Below are positions 46,301-53,983 of a DNA stretch of 64,000 nucleotides, in pieces (the stretch's first letter is position 1; every line of letters starts with the position of its first letter). The notes under the pieces are model-generated. The model was not told the DNA's origin. It did not search any database and saw only the letters and a list, made by a program, of their open reading frames with translations. The position numbers were made by a program, and so were the translations under genes. This DNA comes from Cupriavidus pauculus. Lineage in GTDB: Bacteria > Pseudomonadota > Gammaproteobacteria > Burkholderiales > Burkholderiaceae. The stretch is taken from the NCBI RefSeq assembly GCF_003854935.1, contig NZ_CP033969.1:496001-560000 (forward strand), in the 5' to 3' direction.

Positions 46301-49225
46301 GTGACGGGCAATACCGTCGGCATCAAGGCACGCACTGGCGACATCACGCTGACAGGCAGCGGCCTTGCAGCCGAGGGCGACATCGGCCTGTCGGCTGCCC
46401 AGGGCAAGATCGACATCCTGTCCGGCCAGGACACGCTGTCACAACGCAGCGACAGCGCCAGCCGCAAGATCGGCGACCTGGGCGGCACCGGCTACGCGGG
46501 CACGGTGGGCATGCGCAGCGAATCGCGCCATGCGGACGGCACGCAGGCCACGCAGAACACGATCCGCAGCCAGGTGGTCAGCCAGACCGGCAACGTGACG
46601 ATGGTGGCGAAGGACGACATCACCGCGCGCGGCGCCGACATCGCCGCCGGCAACGACCTGACGATGATCGGCCGCAACGTCGTGCTCGACCCCGCCGAGG
46701 ATGCGGCGAGCCTGAACGAGCGCCACCGCGTGAGTCAGTACGGCACCACGCTCGCGCTGTCCGGCTATACGGTCACGGCGGCGCAGGCCGTCGAGAACGC
46801 CGCGCGGGCGGTGGAGGAGAAGAAGGACGGCCGCGTGGCGACGCTGTACGGCGTGCAGGCCGGCCTGGCCGTGGCCAATGGCGTGCAGGGCATTCAGGCG
46901 GTAACCAGCGGCGGCACCAGCCCCACCGCCGCGATCAAGGTGACGGCGAGCGTGGGCGGCGGCAGCCAGTCGAGTGAATCGCGCAGCCAGTCGAACACGT
47001 TCCAGGGCACGACGGTGAAGGCCGGCAACGCCGTGGCCATCGTGGCGACCGGATCGGGCGGCAAGGACGCGGACGGCTTTGCCAGCGACGGCACCATCAG
47101 CGGCCGTGGCGTCCAGATCAGCGGCAGGACGGTGGACCTCAGCGCCGCTCGGGATATCGATCTGGAAAGCGCCCGGGACCGCACTAGCCTGGACAGCCGC
47201 AGCAGCGGCAACAACGCCAGCGTGGGCGTGGGCTTCGGCATCGGCGGCGACCAGAACGGCTTCACCCTCGAACTGGCCGCGAGCCAGCAGCAGGGGAACG
47301 CGCGGGGCAACTCGGTGACGAACCGCAATGCCAGCGTGACGGCCGCCGACAAGCTGACCGTCACGAGCGGCCGCGACGCCAATCTCCGGGGCGCACAACT
47401 GATCGCCGACACCATCGGCGGCTCGGTGGGCCGCGATTTCAACATCGAGAGCCGCCCGGATACCGACGACTTCACCTCGCGCGAAACGTCATCGGGCATG
47501 CAGGCCAGTATCTGCGTGCCACCGTTCTGCGTCGGCACCACCGTCAATGCCAGCGGCACCCACACGCAAGGCAAGACCGACAGCACCTACAGCTCGGTCA
47601 GGGAACAAAGCGGCATCTACGCGGGCCAAGGCGGCTTCGACATCGAGGTCAAGGGCAACACCGACCTCAAGGGCGGCATCCTCGCCAGCACGGCGGACCC
47701 GGAGAAGAACCGCCTGGTCACCGGCACGCTGACCACAAGCGATATCGACAACCACGCGTCGTACACGAGCGGCTCGTCGACGTTCGTCGGCAGCTACAGC
47801 GGCGGCAAGAGCGTGCCGGCCGACACCCCCGACGTCGGCCCGGTCGCCCCGGCCCAGGTGAAGTGGGGCGGCGACAGCAACCTGCTGCAGGGCGTGGCCG
47901 GCAGCCTCGCGGCCACTGCCGCCGGCAACGCCCAGAAGGACCTCGGCGGCGACGCGTCGGGCAAGACGAAGAGCGCCATTGCCGCCGGCACGGTCAAGAT
48001 CACGGACGATGCCGCCCAACAGGCCAAGACCGGCCAGACCGCCGACGAAACCCTCGCCAACCTGAACCGCGACACCGAAAACGCAAACCAGAGCATCGAG
48101 AAGATCTTTGACGAGCAGAAGGTCAAGGACCAGCAGGAACTGAACCGCCTCAAGAGCGAGGTGGCGCAGCAGGCGGCGCCTTTGATTTACAACAAGGTCG
48201 GCGATGTGCTGGTAGGCAGCTCCCCCGGGACCAAGGCCGCCGTCCACGCGCTGGTGGGCGGCCTGATGGCCGAAGCCATCGGTGGCAATTTCACCGCCGG
48301 CGCGGCTGGCGGCGCAGCCGCCTCACTGGCCATGGAGGCGTTCGGCCAGGCCCTGCTCGACCAGAAAGACCTCAGCGAGTCGGACCGCAAGGCGCTGGTG
48401 CAACTGGCCGGGGCAATCGTGGGAGGGGCTGCGGGAGGAATTGCGGGCGGGACGGTTGGAGACGCGGCGGCCGGGGCGAATGTGGGGAAGGTGGCGACGG
48501 AGAATAACTACCTGAACCATACGCAAAAACGGGATCGCGCCGAAGCCATGGCCGCCTGCGCGGACAAAGCCTGCCGGGACAAAGTCCGCGCGGAATACGC
48601 CGCCGAATGGAAGAAGAACAAGCGGGAAGTGACGGACTGTTCGACGCAGTCAGAATGTCTGACGCTCGCGCGGGACCTGCGATTGGAACAACAGGCCCAG
48701 GGCGAGAGAATGGCCGAACTCCAGGAAAAAGGGCCTGGCAATTGGTCAGACGCAGAGAAGGCCGAGTACGCAGATCTACGGTTCGGCGATGCCACCCTAA
48801 ATCAATTGCGAACCGTCGCTATCGCCAATGCAAATAAGCTGGCAGGCGATGAGCCCATGGACCCGCAAGAGGTCGCCAGGCTGGTGGCGGATGTGGGGAT
48901 TGGGGCGGCAGCGGGGATTGGTGGATCAACCACTCCCAAGAATCTTGCCTATCAAGCGGCTCCGTATCACGGGTCCACTGACAACCCGATTAAGAGCCGC
49001 GGTCCTGTCAATGGACAAGACGCGCTCGAGAAATCTGTACGGGTAAAAGGGACATCGCCACGACGTGTAGGATTTGATTCGAAAACCGGAGAATTTGTGG
49101 TATTCGATCGCACGTTGGGGAATGTTTACCATGGCCACGTCCGCGCATGGGACGATCTTGGCGTCGATATGCAGAATGCTTTGGTTAGAGCAGGCTATGT
49201 GAATCGGAAGGGAAAAGTAAAATGA
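40301..49225 (+). CDS. cdiA: CdiA-type filamentous hemagglutinin/contact-dependent inhibition toxin
   Basis: A TpsA exoprotein of 2974 residues that should form a filament on the cell surface and deliver its C-terminal toxin into neighbouring bacteria. Order: ESPR extended signal peptide (NSNRYRLVFNKTRGMLVAVAE, residues 2-22), TPS secretion domain (about 67-250; NGNGISVNGGGFINANRATL replaces the usual NPNGI), FHA repeats, a non-repetitive receptor-binding-like segment (about 840-1310), second FHA repeats, pre-toxin domain (about 2590-2733) and an ATENNYL junction near 2734. The last 240 residues comprise a helical, Cys-containing entry-like domain and a short basic toxin domain (FDSKTGEFVVFDRTLGNVYHGH) that I cannot assign confidently but which resembles small RNase-fold toxins. 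Its stop overlaps the immunity gene (ATGA). Confidence 0.93.
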   Translation: MNSNRYRLVFNKTRGMLVAVAECAASRGKSAGGQSGARAAPASPVLATLRAIAWSALLLLGVVHGAAAQIVADPAGRGPGVTTAPNGVPLVNINRPSGAGVSHNQYQQFSVDGRGAILNNGAAISQTQLGGHVPGNANLGTSGPARIILNEVTGGSPSRLNGFVEVAGQRADVVISNGNGISVNGGGFINANRATLTTGAPVFGGDGSLAAFRVTRGGIQVEGTGFNGSGLEQVDLVARSVTLNGKLWADSANVVSGANRVDYPGLGVQVIEGEGARPTVGIDVASLGGMYANRIRLVGTEGGVGVRNAGTLAAQAGDFSIDSAGRVVLGGTTSATGALAVRGAQGIDNRGSTAAGGTMTLASDASVDNTGTLIAGGDLALTGQTLHSTGTLAAGIDANGKASQSGSLRLKAGSVATATGDNLAGQRVEIDAARIQLGGSRTQAGADIALTARSGGVGLAGARVYAAGRLEAEARGSIDTRGAQVAAATIDAKASGDINNSGGTLEATGSLDVEAGGKLANANGRIINTGTGSTRVAAATIDNTGEAMLGGNGDASIRADRIDNTAGGQLVSGGALAIAAGESFDNAGGKTYAGTGLALDAQDAAVSNDGGSLAAGTSAVLRAGSLSNAGGKVLADADIALETGRLTGAGTIHAGRDLALTLGGAYVNAAGNVLRAERDLTIKAHGAFTNQARLEAVRGLQLDAARIDNQAGAVIHAGTTTLTTLGALSNAGRIEGDTLTTSSATLANSGTMLADVLTSQAERIGNDGPHAVMAATGVLNLYGSALVSNTNGATVYSLGDINIAADGERDERSLLKHRAARVVNDSSTIEAGSSSGVVEIAAQELVNQRPAPVVESDTTTETKHERKREKYVHCATSNAYPQMGCTWAVWAGPYKTPVDGTFDAAQIVSHDTGKKRLVVNINGVATRIDYNTLTDTDGVLAVNYWDGYDRDIHYDPASEYATRNDARKNWQRVEIARDTTTTTTTERDANPDQRGANLISGGGMILANVGTLTNAYSQIASGGDMLIGDMEQSGDVASGQFSSTKVVNTGRTLFERTRHDIVSTYAWNKEIDKDVGPVVQPSIIETPKEVGSIGGTITAGNRLTIYGGGIRNEDVGKLDPLAGTGSTGLPGIDGGASGGTASLANTPLTLPSNGLFHYRSDPDATYLIESDPRFANYGNFLSSDYMLGLLGIDPSLTQKRLGDGFYEQKLIRDQITELSGRVYLAGHDNAEDQYTALMASGVQAAQQFNILPGMALTAAQMSALTTDIVWLVSETVTLPDGGKQSVMVPRVYLAQANAADLKPNGALIAAEDIELRESGSMRNSGVIDAGSRLSIGAAQDLHNRGGTLRSAGVAAITAGRDIVNESGQIRADQLGLVAGRDMRNETLFDQQGVTHAVGNAKASASLFGRQAGITSTGDLLVSAGRDVRLAGATLAAGGNGTVVAGGQLTLDALAGRTAQSVYESPRQNSADSEVRHAVSSLRSGGSLATSSGGDTTLRGAQVQAGADLTMIAGGDFVAQAVTDERTHDSVGRSRKHQREEHSRDQTTVGVSISAGGNATLAAVKAGDNGGGVKRTDGKGNVELIGATVTAGADGKGDGALTVVGDRNVTVAEARELHDSSLDVSSRSGSFVRRMSKNASTSSRADLGVGSTLSGDSVKIQAGDDLLVRQSQIAGTTGVTLRATERNVLVTAGQNIREESQSQSRKTSGVSGFAGQGGIGVGVGSSRASSASHTLAVTQSDARSMVGASNGNVVIVAGKDAAIIGSDLVAGRHAAEADPAAGNIDIQAKNVMVAEGVDRIAQDASASRRSSGLSVALVGTPFDTSKNLDAVHKDGSAVSRALGTVKELGASALTTPQIAVSAGSQRSSSEFSSVATVSSGSSLTGAGNVRVRATGSGETDAAGKALDGNILASGSTISAGGAALLDAERGVTIQASTDTYSERSSARNSGWKISGASPSLGDVARHIGGGPNNSGVGMVPFGTERASSSGEVASSRQNASMVTGNTVGIKARTGDITLTGSGLAAEGDIGLSAAQGKIDILSGQDTLSQRSDSASRKIGDLGGTGYAGTVGMRSESRHADGTQATQNTIRSQVVSQTGNVTMVAKDDITARGADIAAGNDLTMIGRNVVLDPAEDAASLNERHRVSQYGTTLALSGYTVTAAQAVENAARAVEEKKDGRVATLYGVQAGLAVANGVQGIQAVTSGGTSPTAAIKVTASVGGGSQSSESRSQSNTFQGTTVKAGNAVAIVATGSGGKDADGFASDGTISGRGVQISGRTVDLSAARDIDLESARDRTSLDSRSSGNNASVGVGFGIGGDQNGFTLELAASQQQGNARGNSVTNRNASVTAADKLTVTSGRDANLRGAQLIADTIGGSVGRDFNIESRPDTDDFTSRETSSGMQASICVPPFCVGTTVNASGTHTQGKTDSTYSSVREQSGIYAGQGGFDIEVKGNTDLKGGILASTADPEKNRLVTGTLTTSDIDNHASYTSGSSTFVGSYSGGKSVPADTPDVGPVAPAQVKWGGDSNLLQGVAGSLAATAAGNAQKDLGGDASGKTKSAIAAGTVKITDDAAQQAKTGQTADETLANLNRDTENANQSIEKIFDEQKVKDQQELNRLKSEVAQQAAPLIYNKVGDVLVGSSPGTKAAVHALVGGLMAEAIGGNFTAGAAGGAAASLAMEAFGQALLDQKDLSESDRKALVQLAGAIVGGAAGGIAGGTVGDAAAGANVGKVATENNYLNHTQKRDRAEAMAACADKACRDKVRAEYAAEWKKNKREVTDCSTQSECLTLARDLRLEQQAQGERMAELQEKGPGNWSDAEKAEYADLRFGDATLNQLRTVAIANANKLAGDEPMDPQEVARLVADVGIGAAAGIGGSTTPKNLAYQAAPYHGSTDNPIKSRGPVNGQDALEKSVRVKGTSPRRVGFDSKTGEFVVFDRTLGNVYHGHVRAWDDLGVDMQNALVRAGYVNRKGKVK

Positions 49226-49587
49226 CGATGAAGTATCAAGATATTATGGAAATTCCGAAGTCCCAGGTAGACCTCGCATTGGGATCTAATTTGCCGGAGA
49301 CAGTTGCGAATGCTTGCCTTAGCATTGCTCACTTCGAGAAAGACTGGAAGTGGGTTCTGGAGAGACTGTGCGGGGTCGCCAATGATGTAAGCCAATTAAG
49401 TTCATTGAGGAATCTCGCCGTCACCTGTATTGGACACGTCGTGCGGACAAATCCCACAGCGAACACTGACATTATGAGGCACATTCTTGAGCAGTTCGCA
49501 AATGACCCAAAAATTTCTGGGGCAGCATCGGATGCCCTGGATGACCTAAAAATCTTCGGCGGTAGAATCGATGCAGATAACGGATAA
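49222..49587 (+). CDS. cdiI: Probable immunity protein for CdiA (CdiI)
   Basis: A 121-residue acidic protein encoded directly after cdiA with an ATGA overlap, the expected position of the cognate immunity gene. It is predicted all-helical, with HEAT-like spacing of hydrophobic residues (LRNLAVTCIGHVVR, MRHILEQFANDPKISGAASDALDDL). No Pfam family recognised. It is clearly lower in GC than the cdiA body, as is usual for immunity genes. Role inferred from position. Confidence 0.8.
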   Translation: MTMKYQDIMEIPKSQVDLALGSNLPETVANACLSIAHFEKDWKWVLERLCGVANDVSQLSSLRNLAVTCIGHVVRTNPTANTDIMRHILEQFANDPKISGAASDALDDLKIFGGRIDADNG

Positions 49588-49717
49588 GCTTTTTCTGCTG
49601 GTTATCGTTTTATCTGGATCAATGCATCATGCAGCCGGTGTCATGTGGAATATGTTCGGGTGGATCATACTGAAAGTCCCCGTCGGGAAATGTTGGGGTG
49701 GTTGGTATTTTCGATAA
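49571..49717 (+). CDS. Possible 48-residue hydrophobic small protein
   Basis: A short frame overlapping the end of the CdiA immunity gene by 17 bp: MQITDKLFLLVIVLSG, a hydrophobic stretch of about 13 residues, then a Trp/Gly-rich tail. There is no obvious ribosome site and no known family. It may be chance, or part of a decayed cassette. Confidence 0.25.
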   Translation: MQITDKLFLLVIVLSGSMHHAAGVMWNMFGWIILKVPVGKCWGGWYFR

Positions 49718-49780
49718 AGAAATCATAATCAGAAGCACTTAGCGAATCGGGCTTCAAGGCGCCGGTGTAACAGCCGCAGC

Positions 49781-50452
49781 GATCAAAACACCACCCTCTC
49801 CCCCGTCGCCGGCACGATCATCGCCTCCGGTGCCGGGGCGGCGGCGGGTGGTTCCACGCAGGATGCCGCTGCTGCGGGGGCGGTTGGGGGGCTGGGTACT
49901 CAGTTCAATTGGCTGATGCATGTCCCCAAGGACCCGGGTATTCCGCCGACCCCGGCTGACAGTCAGGGGCAGAAATCTCCACCAGGAAAGCCGATTGACG
50001 GTGGCGGGGAGCGCGTGCTCACGGGCACCCCGGACGAGTCTGCGGCGAACAACAAGCTTCCGATGTATCAACCCATAGCCGATGCTGTCGATCGGTTGAA
50101 GGAGGCGGGTGATCTGCTTTCCGGAGTTGTTGGCGGTGTCTTGCCCAATCCGGTTGAGCCGGTGGAGGGGTTGGGGGCGATTTTCAGCGACCCTGGAAAG
50201 TACGATGTACTTACGAACCCCCAGGCAAAGGAAATTGCAGTCGCCAATGGTTGGTCTAAAACTAGTCCGGATAATGTAAAAAAAGCGGCAGGAGATTATC
50301 CAGTTTTTTATAATCCGAAGGATGGTTCGTACTATTCGCCGGATAGGACGGGTCATCGCGCGAATAATGCATGGAAAATATTGGATAAGAAGGGAAATAG
50401 ACTAGGTACGGCGATCTGGGATGGCAATCAGATGGTGCGCGTTTCGAAATGA
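49781..50452 (+). pseudogene. Displaced CdiA toxin C-terminus 1 (RTGHR-type)
   Basis: A C-terminal fragment of a CdiA-like protein without secretion domains. The frame opens with NTTLSPVAGTIIASGAGAAAGG and GGLGTQFNWLMHVPKDP, typical of pre-toxin regions. It continues through a Pro/Gly linker to a toxin tail ending SYYSPDRTGHRANNAWK and GTAIWDGNQMVRVSK, a layout like polymorphic toxins of the type-21 (Ntox21) group, though this assignment is uncertain. The first Met in frame is at 49916. A second, shorter relative lies at 54553-54711. It is followed 13 bp later by an immunity-like gene. Confidence 0.7.
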
Positions 50453-50465
50453 TAAGGTGATTATA

Positions 50466-50933
50466 ATGAATAAAATTTCGTTGATTCCACTGATAAAATT
50501 CGACGAGGATTCGACTCCGAGTTTCGATGCGGATTTTACATGTCGTCGAGTCTCGTACTTTGATCATTTTCTAAGTGTCGAAGAAAATTGTGACTATATA
50601 TATTATGAGTTAGCAAAGAGAAGTAACGCTCTAGCTTCGTATTATGTGGCCGAGGATAGATTAATGTCGTTATGGGGCTTTTTTGCAGGCCAAGGCAAGA
50701 ACTTCTCGATTCGATCTGGACGCATTTGCGAACTTGGAGATCTTGAAGACACAATAAAACTTGGTAAAGAGGTAATGCGAGAAATCGACGGATATTCTGT
50801 CTACTTCGACGGCGCTGGGGTTATATGGGAGCCGGCTTATGACTTGACACATCTACTTTGGCTCCCTAAAGGCGCCTCGTGGGCCACTGTCGAGAAATCG
50901 GTGGGTGCTTCAGGGCACTACCTCTTGGATTAG
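50466..50933 (+). CDS. Immunity-like protein, family A (copy 1)
   Basis: A 155-residue acidic protein with strong similarity over its full length to the product of 54742-55197: shared RRVSYFDHFLS, MVAEDRL/MVAEERL-type and YFDGAGVIWEPAYDLTHLLW-type blocks. It follows toxin fragment 1 by 13 bp; AAGGTG lies 7 nt before the ATG. The paralogue also follows a relative of the same toxin tail, so it is very likely the immunity gene of that toxin family. The gene is markedly AT-rich. Confidence 0.75.
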   Translation: MNKISLIPLIKFDEDSTPSFDADFTCRRVSYFDHFLSVEENCDYIYYELAKRSNALASYYVAEDRLMSLWGFFAGQGKNFSIRSGRICELGDLEDTIKLGKEVMREIDGYSVYFDGAGVIWEPAYDLTHLLWLPKGASWATVEKSVGASGHYLLD

Positions 50934-50965
50934 AGCCTTAGGCCCGTTGTGGTTGCTCCCCTCGC

Positions 50966-51904
50966 GCCGGCAATGCCCAGAAAGACCTTGGCGGCGACGC
51001 CTCCGGCAAGATCGGGAGCGCCATCGCGGCGGGCACGGTGCAGATCACGGACGAGGCCGGCCAACTGGCCAAGACCGGCCAGACCGCCGACGAAACCCTC
51101 GCCAATCTGAACCGCGACACCGAAAACGCGAACGACAGCATTGACAAGATCTTCGACGCGCAGAAGGTCAAGGACCAGCAGGAGCTAAACCGGATCAAGA
51201 GCGAGGTAGCGCAGCAGGCGGCGCCTTTGATTTACAACAAGGTCGGCGATGTGCTGGTAGGCAGCTCCCCCGGGACCAAGGCCGCCGTCCACGCGCTGGT
51301 GGGCGGCTTGATGGCCGAAGCCATGGGCGGCAACTTCGCCGCCGGCGCGGCCGGCGGCGCAGCCGCCTCACTGGCCATGGAAGCGTTTGGCCAGGCCCTG
51401 CTCAACCAGAAAGACCTCAGCGAGTCAGACCGCAAGGCGCTGGTGCAACTGGCCGGGGCGATCGTCGGAGGGGCTGCGGGAGGTATTGCGGGCGGTTCGG
51501 TTGGAGACGCGGCAGCCGGGGCGAATGTGGGGAAGGTGGCGACGGAGAATAATTATCTGAACCACGTGGATCGCGAAGCCTTCGAGAAGGCCGCGGCCGC
51601 CTGTGGATCCGCCAATCCCAAGGCATGCCAGCAGGCGGAAATCTACGCCGAGCAGGACCGCAAGAACGACGAAAACCTAGCCGCCTCAGTGAACCGCTGC
51701 GAGCCGGGGGAAGATTGCAACGGCGTCTCGAGTTTCATTCTCGATCAGATGCAGGCGGCCGGATGTGGAACGAACTCATCCAGCGTCGATTGCAATAAGC
51801 TCGGTACGGCTTGGCTGGTGGCGCAGTCGAAGGCGCAGAGGCTGGAGGAGCCTCCGTTTGCATCGGAAGACCTGATTGGTCGACCAATCGGGTGCCTTTG
51901 TTAG
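50966..51904 (+). pseudogene. Displaced CdiA pre-toxin fragment 2, toxin tail lost
   Basis: Nearly identical to cdiA from about 47920 to 48520 at both DNA and protein level (for example APLIYNKVGDVLVGSSPGTK), through the same ATENNYL junction. It then diverges into a different entry-like region (HVDREAFEKAAAACGSANPK, with several Cys) that ends after about 110 residues without a recognisable toxin domain. There is no start codon at the homology edge; a GTG at 51038 is the first possible one. It is followed by a colicin-D-immunity-like gene, suggesting the toxin part was deleted. Confidence 0.75.
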
Positions 51905-51907
51905 CGG

Positions 51908-52243
51908 ATGGAAGTTGAGTCCAGGAACCACACAGTTCGAGAGTTTTATAAGGAATGGTGTATTGCGATGAGTGTTGAACTCATAGACTGCTCACGTCAG
52001 TTCGTGTGTGGGAAAATAGAAACTGGAAAATTCGTCGACACATTTACGGAGAAATGGCGGCATGAACGTGATCTAGGGTTGCTTGAGGTGGATCCTCCAA
52101 ACATTAATAGTGCTCTATCAACAATCTTCTGTTTGGTTGATCTGTATAATCCCGAGGCCGATCGCGAGGAGTATGAACTCGACAGCGCAGAGTTACTAAA
52201 TAGGGTTGCGAACGTTCTCCGTAATCTTGATTCAGACTCGTGA
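51908..52243 (+). CDS. Colicin D immunity-like protein
   Basis: A 111-residue protein (91 if started at the ATG at 51968). Its core, with FVCGKIETGKFVDTF and PEADREEYELD, resembles the immunity protein of colicin D (ADRANYEID), which blocks a tRNA-cleaving toxin. It lies 4 bp after the truncated CdiA fragment 2, but no colicin-D-like nuclease is visible there. It is probably an orphan antidote. The similarity is recalled from memory, not computed. Confidence 0.65.
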   Translation: MEVESRNHTVREFYKEWCIAMSVELIDCSRQFVCGKIETGKFVDTFTEKWRHERDLGLLEVDPPNINSALSTIFCLVDLYNPEADREEYELDSAELLNRVANVLRNLDSDS

Positions 52244-52456
52244 CAGGAGGTCAGCGGCAGTGCTATTCGACTGTAGAACCTGCTCCAGTTCTTGCCATCG
52301 TTCGTATCAACCCCCCTATCTCTGGCGGGGGTGACCTCGTCATTCGGTTCTCGTTCATCCAGAATGGCGGGCGGCGAATTTGTAAAACACTATCGAACTC
52401 TTTAATACCGGCATATCCGGTAGCGAGTTTCGTAGGAGTCATTATTCTATAGGTCT
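52244..52456. other. Intergenic remnant in the toxin array
   Basis: No convincing gene. A short plus-strand frame of 70 codons (52240-52452) has no similarity I recognise. Probably decayed cassette DNA. Confidence 0.3.
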
Positions 52457-52540
52457 ATGTGGAAGTGGGTTCTAAATATAGATGGCTCAATAAATGAGAA
52501 GAAAATGATGGGCGCAAGAGGAAGGAGGTTAGGTAAATGA
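52457..52540 (+). pseudogene. Toxin tail remnant 3 (LNxDGSIN type)
   Basis: The frame reads VLNIDGSINEKKMMGARGRRLGK and ends at 52540. It aligns with the C-termini of the toxin fragments at 53192-53983 (ALNLDGSVNEVK...GRRLK) and 55238-55470 (AINLDGTINPLK...GRKLK). Only the last 25 or so residues remain. Its stop overlaps the next ATG (ATGA), as in the other pairs. Confidence 0.65.
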
Positions 52541-52995
52541 AGTTTTTAAAAAACATTAAAGAAGCAATTGCACAACTAGCAAATTCGCGTGGTACTAGCA
52601 TCGGCAAGATGCAGGAAGATTGGGGGCTGGACTATACGAGAGATATGGATGTCGATTTTACGACAGATATGATAGAGCTCATGGAATTAATGCGCGTGCA
52701 TCAAGAGGCCATAGCAAAAGGTGATTTGCTGACGGCTCGATGCGCTCTCGTGGAGGCGCAAGGATTCGCGCACAATATCAGTTCATTGTTCTACGCGCTG
52801 AAACAAGACCTCCTGCGGGCAGCCGAGGACGGACTTAATCGTACAGGAATGAAGAATCTGGATTGGCCTGAACTTCCGGATCGGTTTGAATACTCGCCGA
52901 CATACCGGCTTCGAGAGGCAGAGAAGCTCATTTCATTTAACGGGAAGATGTATAAAAGGGATACCACATGTCATGAGTGGCGAGAGTGCCAATAA
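52537..52995 (+). CDS. Immunity-like protein, family B (copy 1, divergent)
   Basis: A 152-residue protein preceded by GGAGG. It shares the family B pattern with the products at 53980 and 55467: a central region of hydrophobic repeats, then AHNISSLFYALKQDLLRA and a WPELPDRFEY block (compare WPEIPDGYSIPEEY and WPEFPDDYKIPEEY). It is the most divergent copy and has a C-terminal extension. It is coupled to a toxin tail remnant by an ATGA overlap, supporting an immunity role. Confidence 0.65.
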   Translation: MKFLKNIKEAIAQLANSRGTSIGKMQEDWGLDYTRDMDVDFTTDMIELMELMRVHQEAIAKGDLLTARCALVEAQGFAHNISSLFYALKQDLLRAAEDGLNRTGMKNLDWPELPDRFEYSPTYRLREAEKLISFNGKMYKRDTTCHEWRECQ

Positions 52996-53191
52996 GTGGA
53001 GGATTTATTTTTAGACTGCTGATCAGCAGGGTGGAAGATCGCGGTGATTTCCATGGACAGCGCACGGTCTCCGTTCTAACCTCTGGCCCCAGTAGATTAT
53101 TACATCAATAATTTGAAACCCGATCCGGGGCGACGGTCGATCTCTCTGGATATTTCCAAGACCGGACGTCCGGTGCAGACGTGACGATTTG
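52996..53191. other. Intergenic remnant before cassette 4
   Basis: No gene recognised. It ends where strong similarity to cdiA resumes (about 53192), so the right edge is a recombination junction. Confidence 0.35.
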
Positions 53192-53983
53192 AGACGCGGC
53201 AGCCGGGGCGAATGTCGGGAAGGTGGCGACGGAGAATAACTACCTTAACCATACGCAAAAACGGGATCGCGCCGAAGCCATGGCCGCCTGCGCGGACAAA
53301 GCCTGCCGGGACAAAGTCCGCGCCGAATACGCCGCCGAATGGGAGAAGAACAAGCGGGAAGTGACGGACTGTTCGACGCAGTCAGAATGTCTGACGCTCG
53401 CGCGGGACCTGCGATTGGAACAACAGGCCCAGGGCGAGAGAATGGCCGAACTCCAGGAAAAAGGCCCTGGCAATTGGTCAGACGCAGAGAAGGCCGAGTA
53501 CGCTGATCTACGGTTTGGCGATGCCAGCCTAAATCAATTGCGAACCGTCGCTATCGCCAATGCAAATAAGCTGGCAGGCGATCAGCCTATGGACCGCAAG
53601 AGGTCGCCCGGCTGGTGGCGGATGTGGGGATTGGGGCGGCAGCGGGGATCGGGGCTGGTGGGGCGACCGATAAATATTCCCCGAACGCCGGTAGGGTTGA
53701 CAATATGAGGCAGTTCCTCTCCAGTAATGGATTTGGTTCTCAATTGAACGACGGGTCACGCGGAACGCCCAGAATTTACAAGGGATCCAGGATATTCGTA
53801 GCGACAAAGGACGTTGGTGAAAAGATTTGCACCGGCGATCAATTTTATATTGACAGCGCGCATATGAACCACCTTGAAGTCTTCGATAATAAGGGAAGAA
53901 TTAGGGCCGCGCTTAATCTGGACGGCTCAGTCAATGAAGTTAAAACCGTGAGGGCAATAAAGGAAGGCAGGAGATTAAAATGA
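53192..53983 (+). pseudogene. Displaced CdiA toxin C-terminus 4, frameshifted
   Basis: From about 53192 to 53660 it is nearly identical to cdiA 48461-48930, including the ATENNYL junction and the whole entry-like domain. A single base is missing near 53592 (ATGGACCGCAAG against ATGGACCCGCAAG in cdiA), which shifts the frame: the upstream part ends at 53708 and the toxin part continues in another frame (53615-53983). After VADVGIGAAAGIG it switches to an unrelated toxin: a linker, then DQFYIDSAHMNHLEVFDNKG and LNLDGSVNEVK with GRRLK at the end. A sequencing error is possible. The stop overlaps the next ATG. Confidence 0.8.

Noticed and set aside
49000-49225. Naming the active CdiA toxin after a specific known toxin family
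   Set aside because: The FDSKTGEFVVFDRT...GHVRAWDDL pattern resembles small RNase-fold toxins, but I cannot assign a family without a profile search.
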